Source of the DNA: Homalodisca vitripennis
Taxonomy: Eukaryota; Arthropoda; Insecta; Hemiptera; Cicadellidae
Direction of reading: 5' to 3'
DNA length: 64,000 nt
Assembly: GCF_021130785.1 (NCBI RefSeq)
Contig: NC_060214.1
Coordinates: 310,001-374,000, forward strand
Shown: in pieces, positions 37,778 through 49,064 of the stretch
Layout: each line of letters opens with the position of its first letter
How positions within the stretch are numbered: the stretch's first letter is position 1
Translations under genes and position numbers: made by a program
The notes under the pieces: model-generated
Told to the model about the DNA's origin: nothing
Seen by the model: the letters and a program-made list of their open reading frames with translations, nothing else
Database searches by the model: none

Positions 37778-40700
37778 GATAAGAATCGCTGTACCGTCTT
37801 ATGTGATCTCACAACACTGAATAAGCTCGTAAGCTCTAGAGAGATTTATACAGCGGCAAAGTGCAATACTGAACATACACATAACTAACTATAAGGATAA
37901 CAGTAGCTAAACTGTCTCATGTGATCTCACAACACTGAACAAGCTCGTTATCTCTACCTGAACTATGAGAGATTTATACAGCGGTAAAGTGCAATACTAT
38001 ACATACACATAATTTACTATAAGGATAACAGTAGCTAAACTGTCTCATGTGATTTCACAACACTGAACAAGCTCGTGAGCTGTACCTGAACTATGAGAGC
38101 TTTTATAGAGCGGTAAAGTGCAATACTATACATACACATAATTTAAAATAAGGATAAGAGTAGCTAAACCGTCTCATGTGATCTCACAACACTGAATAAG
38201 CTCATGAGCTGTACCTGAAACTATGAGAGCTTTTATAGAGCGGTAAAGTGCAATACTATACATACACATAATTTACAATAAGGATAAGAATATCTAAACT
38301 GTCTCATGTGATTTCACAACACTGAACAAGCTCGTGATCTTTACCTGAACTATGAGAGATTTATACAGCGGTAAAGTGCAATATTATACATACACATAAT
38401 TTACAATAAGGATAAGAGTAGCTAAACTGTCTCATGTGATCTCACAACACTGAATAAGCTCGTGATCTCTACCTGAACTATGAGAGATTTATACAGCGGT
38501 AAAGTGCAATACTATACATACACATAATTTACTATAAGGATAACAGTAGCTAAACTGTCTCATGTGATTTCACAACACCGAACAAGCTCGTGAACTCTAC
38601 CTGAACTATGAGAAATTTATACAGCGGTAAAGTGCAATACTATACATACACATAATTTAAAATAAGGATAAGAGTAGCTAAACCGTCTCATGTGATCTCA
38701 CAACACTGAATAAGCTCGTGAGCGGTACCTGAACTATGAGAGCTTTTATAGAGCGGTAAAGTGCAATACAATACATACACATAATTTAAAATAAGGATAA
38801 GAGTAGCTACACCGTCTCATGTGATCTCACAACACTGAATAAGATTGTGAGCTGTACCTGAACTATGAGAGCTTTTATAGAGCGGTAAAGTGCAATACTA
38901 TACATACACACATAATTAACTATAAGGATAAGAATAGCTAAACTGTCTCATGTAAAATTCACAACACTGAACAAGCTCGTGATCTCTACCTTAACTATGA
39001 GAGACTTATACAGCGGTAAAGTGCAATACTATACATACACATAATTTACAATAAGGATAAGAGTAGCTAAACTGTCTCATGTGATCTCACAACACTGAAC
39101 AAGCTCGTGATCTCTACCCTGAACTAGAGATTTATACAGCGGTAAAGTGCAATACTATACATACACATAATTTACAATAAGGATAAGAGTAGCTAAACTG
39201 TCTCATGTGATCTCACAACACTGAATAAGCTCGTGATCTCTACCTGAACTATGAGAGACTTATACAGCGGTAAAGTGCAATACTATACATACACATAATT
39301 TACTATAAGGATAACAGTAGCTAAACTGTCTCATGTGATTTCACAACACTGAACAAGCTCGTGAGCTGTACCTGAACGTTGAGAGCTTTTATAGAGCGGT
39401 AAAAGTGCAATACTATACATACACATTATTTACAATAAGGATAAGAGTAGCTAAACTGTCTCATGTGATCTCACAATACTGAATAAGCTCGTGATCTCTA
39501 CCTGAACTATGAGAGATTTTATACAGCGGTAAAGTGCAATACTATACATACACATAATTTAAAATAAGGATAAGAGTAGCTAAACCGTCTCATGTGATCT
39601 CACAACACTGAATAAGCTCGTGAGCTGTACCTGAACTATGAGAGCTTTTATAGAGCGGTAAAGTGCAATACTATACATACACATAATTTAAAATAAGGAT
39701 AAGAGTAGCTAAACCGTCTCATGTGATCTCACAACAATGAATAATCTCGTGAGCTGTACCTGAACTATGAGAGCTTTTATAGAGCGGTAAAGTGCAATAC
39801 TATACATACACATAATTTACTATAAGGATATGAATAGCTAAACTGTCTCATGTGATCTCACAACACTGAATAAGCTCGTGATCTCTACCTGAACTATGAG
39901 AGATTTATACAGCGGTAAAGTGCAATACTATACATACACATAATTTACTATAAGGATAACAGTAGCTAAACTGTCTCATGTGATTTCACAACACTGAACA
40001 CGCTCGTGATCTCTACCTGAACTATGAGAGATGTATACAGCGGTAAAGTGCAATACTATACATACACATAATTTTAAATAAGTATAAGAGTAGCTAAAAC
40101 CGTCTCATGTGATCTCACAACACTGAATAAGCTCGTGATCTCTACCTGAACTATGAGAGATTTATACAGCGGTAAAGTGCAATACTATACATACACATAA
40201 TTTAAAATAAGGATAAGAGTAGCTAAACCGTCTCATGTGATCTCACAACACTGAATAAGCTCGTGAGCTGTATCTGAACTATGAGAGCTTTTATAGAGCG
40301 GTAAAGTGCAATACTATACATACACATAATTTACTATAAGGATAAGAATAGCTAAACTGTCTCATGTGATTTCACAACACTGAACAAGCTCGTGATCTCT
40401 ACCTGAACTATGAGTGATTTGTACAGCGGTAAAGTGCAATACTATACATACACATAATTTACAATAAGAATAAGAGTAGCTAAACTGTCTCATGTGATCT
40501 CACAACACTGAATAAGCTCGTGATCTCTACCTGAACTATGAGAGATTTGTACAGCGGTAAAGTGCAATACTATACATACACATAATTTACAATAAGGATA
40601 AGTGTAGCTAAACCGTCTCATGTGATCTCCCAACACTGAATAAGCTCGTGATCTCTACCTGAACTATGAGAAATTTATACAGCGGTAAAGTGCAATACTA

Positions 40701-41592
40701 TACATACACATAATTTTACTATAAGGATAAGAATAGCTAAACTGTCTCATGTGATTTCACAACACTGAACAAGCTCGTGATCTCTACCTGAACTATGAGA
40801 GATTTGTACAGCGGTAAAGTGCAATACTATACATACACATAATTTACAATAAGAATAAGAGTAGCTAAACTGTCTCATGTGATCTCACAACACTGAATAA
40901 GCTCGTGAGCTGTACCTGAACTATGAGAGCTTTTATAGAGCGGTAAAGTGCAATACTATACATACACATAATTTACTATAAAGATAAGAGTAGATAAACT
41001 GTCTCATGTGATCTCACAACACTAAATAAGCTCGTGAGCTGTACCTGAACTATGAGAGCTTTTATAGAGCGGTAAAGTGCAATACTATACATACACATAA
41101 TTTACTATAAGGATAAGAGTAGCTAAACTGTCTCATGTGATCTCACAACACTGAATAAGCTCTTTAGCTGTACCTGAACTATGAGAGCTTTTATAGAGCG
41201 ATAAAGTGCAATACTATACATACACATAATTTACAATAAGGATAAGAGACGCTGAAATGTCCCATGTGATCGCAAAACAATGAATAAGCTCGTGAGCTGT
41301 ACCTGAACTATGAGGGCCTTTACACAGCGGTAACTTGCAATATTGTACATATCCAAAACTTACAATAAGGATAAGAGACGCTGAAATGTCCCATGTAATC
41401 TCACAACAATTAATAAGCTCGTGAGCTGTACTTGAATGAGAGCCTTTACACAGGAGTAACGTGCAATATTGTACATACACATTACTTACAATAAGGATAA
41501 GAGACGCTGAACTGTCCCATGTGATCTCACAACACTGAATAAGCTCGTGAGCTGTACCTGAACTATGAAAGCTTTTATACAGCGGTAAAGTG
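37778..41592. repeat. 128-129-bp satellite, array 3 (~30 monomers)
   Basis: Two monomer subfamilies are mixed. One has GATCTCTACC with GATTTATACAGCGG. The other has GAGCTGTACC with GCTTTTATAGAGCGG. A rare ATGTAAAATTCACAAC monomer near 38954 has relatives at 49389, 53360, 54646, 55280 and 55916. The distal diverged trimer has a 136-codon minus-strand frame at 41214-41624. Confidence 0.95.
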
Positions 41593-42516
41593 TAGCATAA
41601 AATTAATAGCCAATATTTGTGCATTTTGCATAATAGTGTTAGAATGTAATTTTAAAAATATTTAGGAAAATACGGAAATTTGGAAATAAAAAATTAATGG
41701 ATCTTGACTATATAACAATAATGAAGTAAATAAATGTATTCATATGACAATAAAGATATAATTAAGGTCCCTATAGTGCCTTATATCCGCCCTCCTAAAA
41801 TTCAGGAAGAACTGCTGTCTAGGTGCAGGAAATATTCAAACAGGGGTTGAAATAAAAAGCTCATAATATGACAAGGAAACAAAATATATGAGAATTCATT
41901 GTTTAGTGAGTAATATTGTCTGATCTTGATTGCTTTGCCGGCCACCACAAGGACAGCAATCTTAGCTGTCATTTGTGACACTTCATGACGGTGAGCTGTT
42001 ATTAGTGATCTAATTTCAGCTGTTATAAGTGATATATTTCAATATCAAAGGGGAGCGGTTCAATGCTTGAGCAAAACCTCTTCATCATCTGGCTTAATTG
42101 AAGTCGATAAAATTAATAACCAACTTTTACAAAAATAAAGAGTTTAATTTTTGATCCTACCATTAAACATATATGATTAGTTAGTGCATTGTTTATGTGA
42201 AGTGTACGACAAATAAAATTAGCATTTATAGTATAAACTTGAATAATTTTAAGCGTTCTAAGAGAATGCAAGGTAACACAAGCGTGAGTGAATGTACTAT
42301 TTAAATGTCTAAATAATAATATAAAAATACTTCTCAGGTATAATATTCAATTGCTCTTTACTGTAAAAACTATTTGTAAAAATTTCAAAAATTGTTTATA
42401 GAATAATTTGACTAGTTTAAAGATAAATGTGAAATGATTTAACATAAAACGTAAGAATATGTAAATAATATATTTTCCGTACTCCAAAATAAGTAACAAA
42501 TCCTTACAGGAAAAAA
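41593..42516. repeat. Macrosatellite spacer, copy 3 (~924 bp)
   Basis: Shares AAGTCGATAAAATT and AAGTAACAAATCC variants with copy 4 (51134-52057), whereas copies 1 and 2 read AAGTCGTTAAAATT and AAGTGGCAAATCC. Copies 3 and 4 are therefore the closest pair. Confidence 0.9.
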
Positions 42517-43366
42517 GATAAGAATCGCTGTACCGTCTTATGTGATCTCACAACACTGAATAAGCTCGTAAGCTCTAGAGAGATTTATACAGCGGCAAAG
42601 TGCAATACTGAACATACACATAACTAACTATAAGGATAACAGTAGCTAAACTGTCTCATGTGATCTCACAACACTGAACAAGCTCGTGATCTCTACCTGA
42701 ACTATGAGAGATTTATTACAGCGGTAAAGTGCAATACTATACATACACATAATTTACTATAAGGATAACAGTAGCTAAACTGTCTCATGTGATTTCACAA
42801 CACTGAACAAGCTCGTGAGCTGTACCTGAACTATGAGAGCTTTTATAGAGCGGTAAAGTGCAATACTATACATACACATAATTTACAATAAGGATAAAAG
42901 TAGCTAAACTGTCTCATGTGATCTCACAACACTGAATAAGCTCGTGATCTCTACCTGAACTATGAGAGATTTATACAGCGGTAAAGTGCAATACCATACA
43001 TACACATAATTTACTATAAGGATAAGAATAGCTAAACTGTCTCATGTGATTTCACAACACTGAACAAGCTCGTGAGCTCTACCTGAACTATGAGAGATTT
43101 ATACAGCGGTAAAGTGCAATATTATACATACACATAATTTACAATAAGGATAAGAGTAGCTAAACTGTCTCATGTGATCTCACAACACTGAATAAGCTCG
43201 TGATCTCTACCTGAACTATGAGAGATTTATACAGCGGTAAAGTGCAATACTATACATACACATAATTTACTATAAGGATAACAGTAGCTAAACTGTCTCA
43301 TGTGATTTCACAACACTGAACAAGCTCGTGATCTCTTCCTGAACTATGAGAGATTTATACAGCGGT
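42517..43366. repeat. 128-129-bp satellite, array 4, part before the retrotransposon
   Basis: About 6.6 monomers. It aligns with 52058-53037 with one monomer fewer and shares the rare ATACCATACATACAC variant. It ends at ATACAGCGGT where the retrotransposon tail begins. CGGT at 43363-43366 is repeated at the far side of the element. Confidence 0.95.
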
Positions 43367-43629
43367 TTCAATTTCAATTTCAATTTCAATTTCAATCTTT
43401 TTATTGTCGTAGACATGTATTACATGTATGACAAAAGTCAGTAGTACATTATTAATAAATAACATATAAAAATACAATATTTGTATGAAAGTCAAGCTGA
43501 GTAGGAACTAATTTTACATTAAATAATAAAAGAATACAAATGATTATTAAAATTAAAATAGAGTTTAGGCTAGGAACTCCCCAACCGAATAAAAAACAAC
43601 CCTCTAATAGGTATTCTTTTAGTTGTTTT
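43367..43629 (-). other. Retrotransposon 3' UTR and microsatellite tail
   Basis: The plus strand reads five TTTCAA units at 43367-43396, so the element ends in a (TTGAAA)n tail, typical of CR1-group elements rather than poly(A). Just inside it is a palindromic ACATGTATTACATGT and a minus-strand CAATAAAAAG that could act as a polyadenylation signal. The 3' end is probably recognised by the element's own reverse transcriptase. Confidence 0.85.
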
Positions 43630-46476
43630 TTAAAAATTGTTTTTTTCAGTTATATTTTTTAAATGACTAGGGAGCTTCCAAAAAAACCTAGCCCCTGAAT
43701 TTTGAGGCAGTCCACCCGCCAGAGCCGAGCGATGTTGGGTTTGTCGCAGATCTACTCGGGCTCGCGTGTTGTGGTCATGTATAGCAGCTCCATCTACTAC
43801 ATTTGCACAATGAAACCTGGCATAGATAATGGTCTCGTAAATATACAAAGATGGAAAGGTCAAAATGCTGTGCTCTTTAAATGCATTTCTGCATGAACTT
43901 CTGCGAGATATGCCAGCCACAACACGCACAATTCGTTTCTGTAATACGAAAACCCTTTTTAGTAAGTACTGAGGTGCCGAGCCCCAAACAAGAAGTCCAT
44001 ACCGCAACCGTGACTCTACCAAACCAAAGTATATTATTTTTAATAACTGAACATGGCGATATTTTGCAAACTGGGAGATCAGGAAGGACGATGAAGACAA
44101 AGAGGCACACACAAAGTTTATGTGGGATCGCCAAGTCAAGTCATCGTCCACCTGAAGTCCCAAATATTTTACTGATAATTGGTGTTCTATTTTTTCTTCG
44201 TTTATTTCAACACATGGAGGCTGAAGATGATTATTTTTTTTAAATTCTGTAAATTGTGTTTTTTTGAAATTAAGATGTAAATTCAGATTATTTAAAAATT
44301 GATAGGCCTGTGATAAGACTACGTTACTGTTAATTTCGAGTTCTTCTGTACTGTAATTAGAAAATACGAAGGCAATATCATCAGCGTACATAACGGTATT
44401 TTCGTGGTTTATAGTGAGCACTAAATTATTTATGTAAAGGTTAAACAAAATTGGTCCAAGTACTGATCCTTGGGGGACTCCAAATGTAATCTCAATCAGT
44501 TCCGAGCAGTGGTTATTGAGTTTGACAAATTGTTTTCGATCCCTAAGATACGACTCTAGCCACCTCAGTATCTCATTTGCAAAACCTAGGCGTTGCAAAC
44601 CCTCCATCAGTCTGTCATGACTGACACAGTCGAACGCCTTAGTCAGATCCATCATTACACCAAGTGTCCGCTGTCTTCTCTCCAGTCCCGTGACCACATG
44701 GGATATAAAAGTCGCCAATGCCTCACCAGTAGAGCGGCCCTTGACAAAACCGAACTGCTTGTCTGTTAGAATATTATTTGTGAGCAAGTACGGTGATAAT
44801 CTATTTAAAAAAATAAGTTCAAATACTTTACTTAGACTTGAAATTTGTGTAATTGGTCGGTAACAGTCAAGAGACGTACTGTCCCCTCCTTTGAATACAG
44901 GTATCACTAAACTAGTTTTTAGTAAAGATGGGAAAGTAGCTTGCTGGAAAGAAGAGCTTATTATAACAGACAGGGGTTTACATATTGCATATGAACAAGC
45001 CTTCAATAATCTATTGGATATGTCATCAGCTCCACTTGAATTCTTATTTTTTAACATTTTGATGGCATTTACAACCTCAGCAGGGCTCACAGGATGTAAG
45101 AAGAAGGGATATTCCAATCTCGCCAAGAAATGATCATTATTAAGTGGTGGTTCAGTTGATTTTTCATTTAAATTAGCTCCAATTGATACAAAATGGTTAT
45201 TCAATATATTACATACTTCCTGTTTATCTGATTCTATTCTGTCGTTGATACGTACATAAATGTTATTATTAGCATTGCTACTATTGTACTTTTCCTTTAT
45301 TAGCTTCCATGCATCCTTGCTTTTATTAGTTGATTGCGATAGTATGTTTTTTAAATAGTTAGCTTTAGCCTGCTTAATTGTTTTAGAATATACGTTCTTG
45401 TACTTTTTATAATGAGCTTTATTCGCTTCACTGTTATCCAATTTTAAATTTTCATGTAATGTTTTCATTGTTTGACTTGACACTTTAATACCTGTTGTTA
45501 CCCATCCTTTATCCTGGTTTCTTCGACCTTTGCGTATTTGTTTCTTAGGGCAAGCAAAATCAAGAGCATAATTAATAATACTTATGAAAGAATTAAACTG
45601 CTCATCTACTGGCTCGGTAACATCGATAGCGTCCCAAGTCTCCTGACTTAGTATGAAGTTCAGAGTAGTCAAGTTACTGGATGTTAGACAGCGCCTAATA
45701 CACGGAACCGGTGCGGGCTCCTTCAGGAGGTTCATGGATATGGAGACTAGCTGAGCGAAATGGTCAGATAACCCAGTACCCAAGACATCAACACTTACAT
45801 CTTCGTCGACTATGTCAGTCATGACCCAGTCCAGCAATGATTGGCGACCAGCAATAGGATCCACTCGAGTTGGGGAGTTAACTAGCTGTCTTAAGTTAGA
45901 GGAGGCAAGAAGGTCCTGCATCTCATCTCGCGCGCTTGAACCAGCCAACCAATCAATATTTATATCGCCAGTGATAACAGTGTTGGTTTTATTGAAGAGT
46001 ACAAATCTCTGAAAGAATTCTGCAGTTAGGCGTGTAAAATCTCTACAATTACCACTTGGGGAGCGGTATACACCAAAAATGTCAATTTCAAGCGATTGTT
46101 CAAAGAAGAATTTAGCACCTGCAATTTCAAAATTCATTTCTTCGGCTAAGGAGTGCAGATCAAAGACTTTATGTTTAATTTGATTTTTGCAGTATATAAG
46201 CACTCCGCCTGATTTATGGTGTACTCGACTGTAACTGGTAACTAACCTATAACCACAAAAATTTATATAATTTATTTCATGATTTTTTAACCCATGTTCA
46301 GTTATTATGAGAACCTGGGGTTTCTCATTTAAAAGCAAAATATCAAGGGCATCAGCTTTTTCCCTTATGTACTGTATGTTGAGATGCAAGACCTTGCAGC
46401 GATTGCCAATTACATTTTTATCATAAATATTGCTACCATATGAGTTATCAGTGTTTATATATTTTAAGGATGACAC
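43630..46476 (-). CDS. ORF2 protein: AP endonuclease and reverse transcriptase
   Basis: A 948-residue polyprotein nicks target DNA and reverse-transcribes the element RNA at the nick (target-primed reverse transcription). The endonuclease motifs are in order: LHLN (Asn33), ITEH (Glu60), GVYRSP (Tyr137), GDIN (170-173) and SDH (237-239). The reverse transcriptase spans roughly residues 520-770, with VMMDLTKAFD (Asp610), GVPQGSVLGP (666-675) and the catalytic YADD (697-700). All expected catalytic residues are present and there is no stop or frameshift. The length is normal for CR1/L2 ORF2. The first codon given is GTG. No in-frame ATG precedes the endonuclease, so translation may depend on coupling to ORF1, which it overlaps by 13 bases in the -1 frame. 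Confidence 0.93.
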   Translation of the reverse strand: MSSLKYINTDNSYGSNIYDKNVIGNRCKVLHLNIQYIREKADALDILLLNEKPQVLIITEHGLKNHEINYINFCGYRLVTSYSRVHHKSGGVLIYCKNQIKHKVFDLHSLAEEMNFEIAGAKFFFEQSLEIDIFGVYRSPSGNCRDFTRLTAEFFQRFVLFNKTNTVITGDINIDWLAGSSARDEMQDLLASSNLRQLVNSPTRVDPIAGRQSLLDWVMTDIVDEDVSVDVLGTGLSDHFAQLVSISMNLLKEPAPVPCIRRCLTSSNLTTLNFILSQETWDAIDVTEPVDEQFNSFISIINYALDFACPKKQIRKGRRNQDKGWVTTGIKVSSQTMKTLHENLKLDNSEANKAHYKKYKNVYSKTIKQAKANYLKNILSQSTNKSKDAWKLIKEKYNSSNANNNIYVRINDRIESDKQEVCNILNNHFVSIGANLNEKSTEPPLNNDHFLARLEYPFFLHPVSPAEVVNAIKMLKNKNSSGADDISNRLLKACSYAICKPLSVIISSSFQQATFPSLLKTSLVIPVFKGGDSTSLDCYRPITQISSLSKVFELIFLNRLSPYLLTNNILTDKQFGFVKGRSTGEALATFISHVVTGLERRQRTLGVMMDLTKAFDCVSHDRLMEGLQRLGFANEILRWLESYLRDRKQFVKLNNHCSELIEITFGVPQGSVLGPILFNLYINNLVLTINHENTVMYADDIAFVFSNYSTEELEINSNVVLSQAYQFLNNLNLHLNFKKTQFTEFKKNNHLQPPCVEINEEKIEHQLSVKYLGLQVDDDLTWRSHINFVCASLSSSSFLISQFAKYRHVQLLKIIYFGLVESRLRYGLLVWGSAPQYLLKRVFVLQKRIVRVVAGISRRSSCRNAFKEHSILTFPSLYIYETIIYARFHCANVVDGAAIHDHNTRARVDLRQTQHRSALAGGLPQNSGARFFWKLPSHLKNITEKNNF

Positions 46477-48401
46477 ATTTCTTTGATGCCTTGTTCTAAA
46501 AAACGTGGTTGTACAATTACAGGAATGGCAGAATCACTTTTATCACTCAACACACCATTAACATCACTAGGCACAATCTTTTTACAAGGTAATGTCGAAT
46601 ACTCAACTAGGGACTCCATGTCGAGAGCCGGACCGGATGCACATCTCCGCTTTTGGTCCACTGCGTCGTTTCTTCTATCATCTCCAGTAGTTGCCGTCTC
46701 CGCAGCGACATCAGCACAAACATCCCGAGGGTCATCGGCGCAGCAGTGGGAAGACAAGTGGGGCAGGCCGACCAAAGAATTAGGAGATTGTAATGGAGAT
46801 CGAAGATCCACGATGTTCAGGTGTGATGAGGGTTCTTTAGTGTGGCTATTTCTAGGAGATAACACCGCACCATCGCCAGACAGTATCGCTTTCAGAATCC
46901 AGTTGGAGAGAATTCTCTTCCCCGTCCTGTTGAGGTGGAGACCGTGTCGAGTAAAGTGCACCCGCCTTAGACCATGTAACTGTATTAACTTAAAACAGTT
47001 TGTTGCGAAGCTATCAAGTTTATTATTTACATGCTTTATATCTTGGTTAGTATGGCAATGATATGGCATGTCGTGCCGGTGCGGAAGTGAAACCACAATC
47101 CAATTTGTGTGGTTGTTAAGACTGACAAAATTCTTTATTTGATCAGCCAGTGCTAATGCTGGTTGAGAGTATCCTGGCGAACACCTTGACAGATCATTCG
47201 TTCCAGTAATCAGAATAGCAATATCTCCTTTTGTTAAGTCCTTCGACATGTCACTTGCATTGTTAATAATAATATCAGAGGTGGCACTAGGATTAGAACA
47301 AACAAACACATTTGTGCTTCTCGGTAATTTTTCTTGCAGGTATTGAGATAATCCCTTGGCGTGACTGTCCCCATAAATATGGATATGTTTGGCTAATTTT
47401 AAGCGGATTTGTTCTTTGTTTGTATTTTGTTCCTTATTTGATTTACTTCTAATTTGAGGTAGTTTTATTTTAGATATTTTTTGTTCAATATTGTAGTTTT
47501 TCTTACTGCAATTTTTGTTTTTTCGGTTTGGTGTTGTTTGCCACCCAGAGCAATTCTTACGGTTTGCTATCGATGTGTCATCTTTCGATCCAAGTACATT
47601 GAACATATTAGTAACTGGCACATCAGGGTGAATTTCCAAGGGCCTATTTACCAAACTGTCGTCATTTCTGGTTTCAGTACCTTGCATATAGAGAAGCTGC
47701 TCATGTGATTCTCGTAAATCATTATATTTTACATGCAATTCCGAAAAACTTAAATGCAGTTTCTCAATCATACCCTCGGCCTGACAGATCTTTTGTTCTA
47801 ATACAGGACATTGCTCACACATTGGAATAAACAAATCCGTCTGCATAGTGAAATCCAATTTTTTTGCTGGCTCGCACCCTACTGCCACGTTCACCACCTC
47901 CGGACTCGAGCGAGATCTCGCAGCGATCTTCTCTGCTTCTAGCTCGAGCTGGAGACTCTGAATTTTATCAATTAGAGATGATTGTCGCTGTGTAAGCTCA
48001 GCGATTCTGTCTAAAAGGTCATCTTTAGACTTTAGGCATTCTTCCTCAGTCTGTACGGCTCTCTCTATACACCTAATCTTATTTATCTGTTGTGAGATTA
48101 AAGGTGAGAATGGCAGGTCACGAGAATCTACAGGTGGCAGTGGTTCCGTAGATGTTTTCCTGGTCTGAGTATGAGCAGGGGACACGTTGCGATATGTTTG
48201 AGGATGCCGCCCCGTGTGGACGTCCTTGTGTAACAGTATAGAAGTACGATCAGTGTTTGTTTTTACTGACGCCTTGCACGTACTTCCGAGACACCTCCAT
48301 GCGACATCACCACTAGCCAGTACGTGTGATTCTCTATACTTATAGCTTCCAATAACCAGACACGATTTACCGGAGCTAGATCGTTCGATTGTGAATGTCA
48401 T
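46464..48401 (-). CDS. ORF1 protein: FLYWCH-like finger, coiled coil, SGNH esterase
   Basis: This 645-residue protein presumably binds element RNA and forms the ribonucleoprotein. Residues 1-66 look like a FLYWCH zinc finger (SYKYRES, WRC at 35-37, Cys42, His58/62/66). About 115-165 and 195-240 are rich in E, K, L and Q and probably coiled coil. Residues 340-505 form an SGNH/GDSL hydrolase: GDSH (344-347, nucleophile Ser346), TGTND (399-403) and HGLHLN (486-491, His489). The usual DxxH Asp is replaced by His486, so activity may be altered. The start ATG is at 48401-48399 with G at -3. CR1 ORF1 esterases are established. The FLYWCH assignment is from pattern only. Confidence 0.85.
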   Translation of the reverse strand: MTFTIERSSSGKSCLVIGSYKYRESHVLASGDVAWRCLGSTCKASVKTNTDRTSILLHKDVHTGRHPQTYRNVSPAHTQTRKTSTEPLPPVDSRDLPFSPLISQQINKIRCIERAVQTEEECLKSKDDLLDRIAELTQRQSSLIDKIQSLQLELEAEKIAARSRSSPEVVNVAVGCEPAKKLDFTMQTDLFIPMCEQCPVLEQKICQAEGMIEKLHLSFSELHVKYNDLRESHEQLLYMQGTETRNDDSLVNRPLEIHPDVPVTNMFNVLGSKDDTSIANRKNCSGWQTTPNRKNKNCSKKNYNIEQKISKIKLPQIRSKSNKEQNTNKEQIRLKLAKHIHIYGDSHAKGLSQYLQEKLPRSTNVFVCSNPSATSDIIINNASDMSKDLTKGDIAILITGTNDLSRCSPGYSQPALALADQIKNFVSLNNHTNWIVVSLPHRHDMPYHCHTNQDIKHVNNKLDSFATNCFKLIQLHGLRRVHFTRHGLHLNRTGKRILSNWILKAILSGDGAVLSPRNSHTKEPSSHLNIVDLRSPLQSPNSLVGLPHLSSHCCADDPRDVCADVAAETATTGDDRRNDAVDQKRRCASGPALDMESLVEYSTLPCKKIVPSDVNGVLSDKSDSAIPVIVQPRFLEQGIKEMCHP

Positions 48402-49064
48402 TACAATTTAAGTTTAATATCTCTTTTTTAGAAACAAGCAAGAGGACAGACTGTAACACTCCAATGCTGAAATGTCCGTGATTTGTTACCAATTATTGCA
48501 TATAATTATAAATAGTAATAATTTATATAACTAAGTAATAAAGTCTGTCGAATGCCAAACAAATGACTAAATCACTCTGTAAAGGTACTAAAAAGTTTCT
48601 CAATTGGGAAGCATCAATCGGCCAGAGACAATTAACTGGTTCACTGATAAGCGGACAGGTCTATAAACTGGATGGGCTGGGTGCGGGGGTGGAGCGGTTA
48701 TCAATGAGACAGGTTGGCCCAGTAGCTGGCGCTCTCAGTGTTCATTAATAAAACTTGATGAAGGCGTTACTAATAACCGAACACTGAGAAGTTTTATTCT
48801 GAGTTCGTGTGGAATCTCAATACATATGACATAACCTCACAATAACCAACAAATATTACATATGTTACGTTTCGTTAAATTATTAGACTTACATAAAACT
48901 ATTTTATTTTCCTAAAATACAGCTATTTACAGTCAAACAAGAGGCTATGTGCGGCAAAACAAATCACTATTGCAGTTCCAATAAATAAAACATTAAGCAC
49001 TCCTGTCGCGCAACAACCTGCTCTGTCCACGCACAACCAATCCCAATACAATACAATCCCAATA
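48402..49064 (-). other. Retrotransposon 5' UTR / internal promoter region
   Basis: About 660 bases lie between the ORF1 start and the right-hand satellite junction, long enough for a full-length or nearly full-length 5' end with an internal promoter. It contains a G-rich stretch near 48680-48700. The outermost bases (CCCAATACAATACAATCCC on the plus strand) are simple and may include filler from 5' junction formation. The 61-codon plus-strand frame at 48563-48748 is not supported. Confidence 0.7.

Larger units (their letters stand above)
43367..49064 (-). mobile_element. Near-intact CR1-group non-LTR retrotransposon
   Basis: A ~5.7-kb element has a 5' UTR, ORF1, ORF2, a short 3' UTR and a (TTGAAA)n tail, all read on the minus strand. 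Both genes are open over full length, so it is probably young. ORF1 with a GDSL/SGNH esterase and ORF2 with AP endonuclease plus reverse transcriptase is the CR1/L2-group layout. The flanks carry CGGT at 43363-43366 and 49065-49068, a possible 4-bp target duplication. The satellite at 53034-53044 (CGGTAAAGTGC) is a paralogous empty site. Confidence 0.92.

Noticed and set aside
43702..45133. Plus-strand frames inside the retrotransposon (43702-43896, 43881-44243, 44891-45133)
   Set aside because: Antisense shadows of ORF2.
46483..47061. 192-codon plus-strand frame
   Set aside because: Antisense shadow of ORF1, with no independent support.
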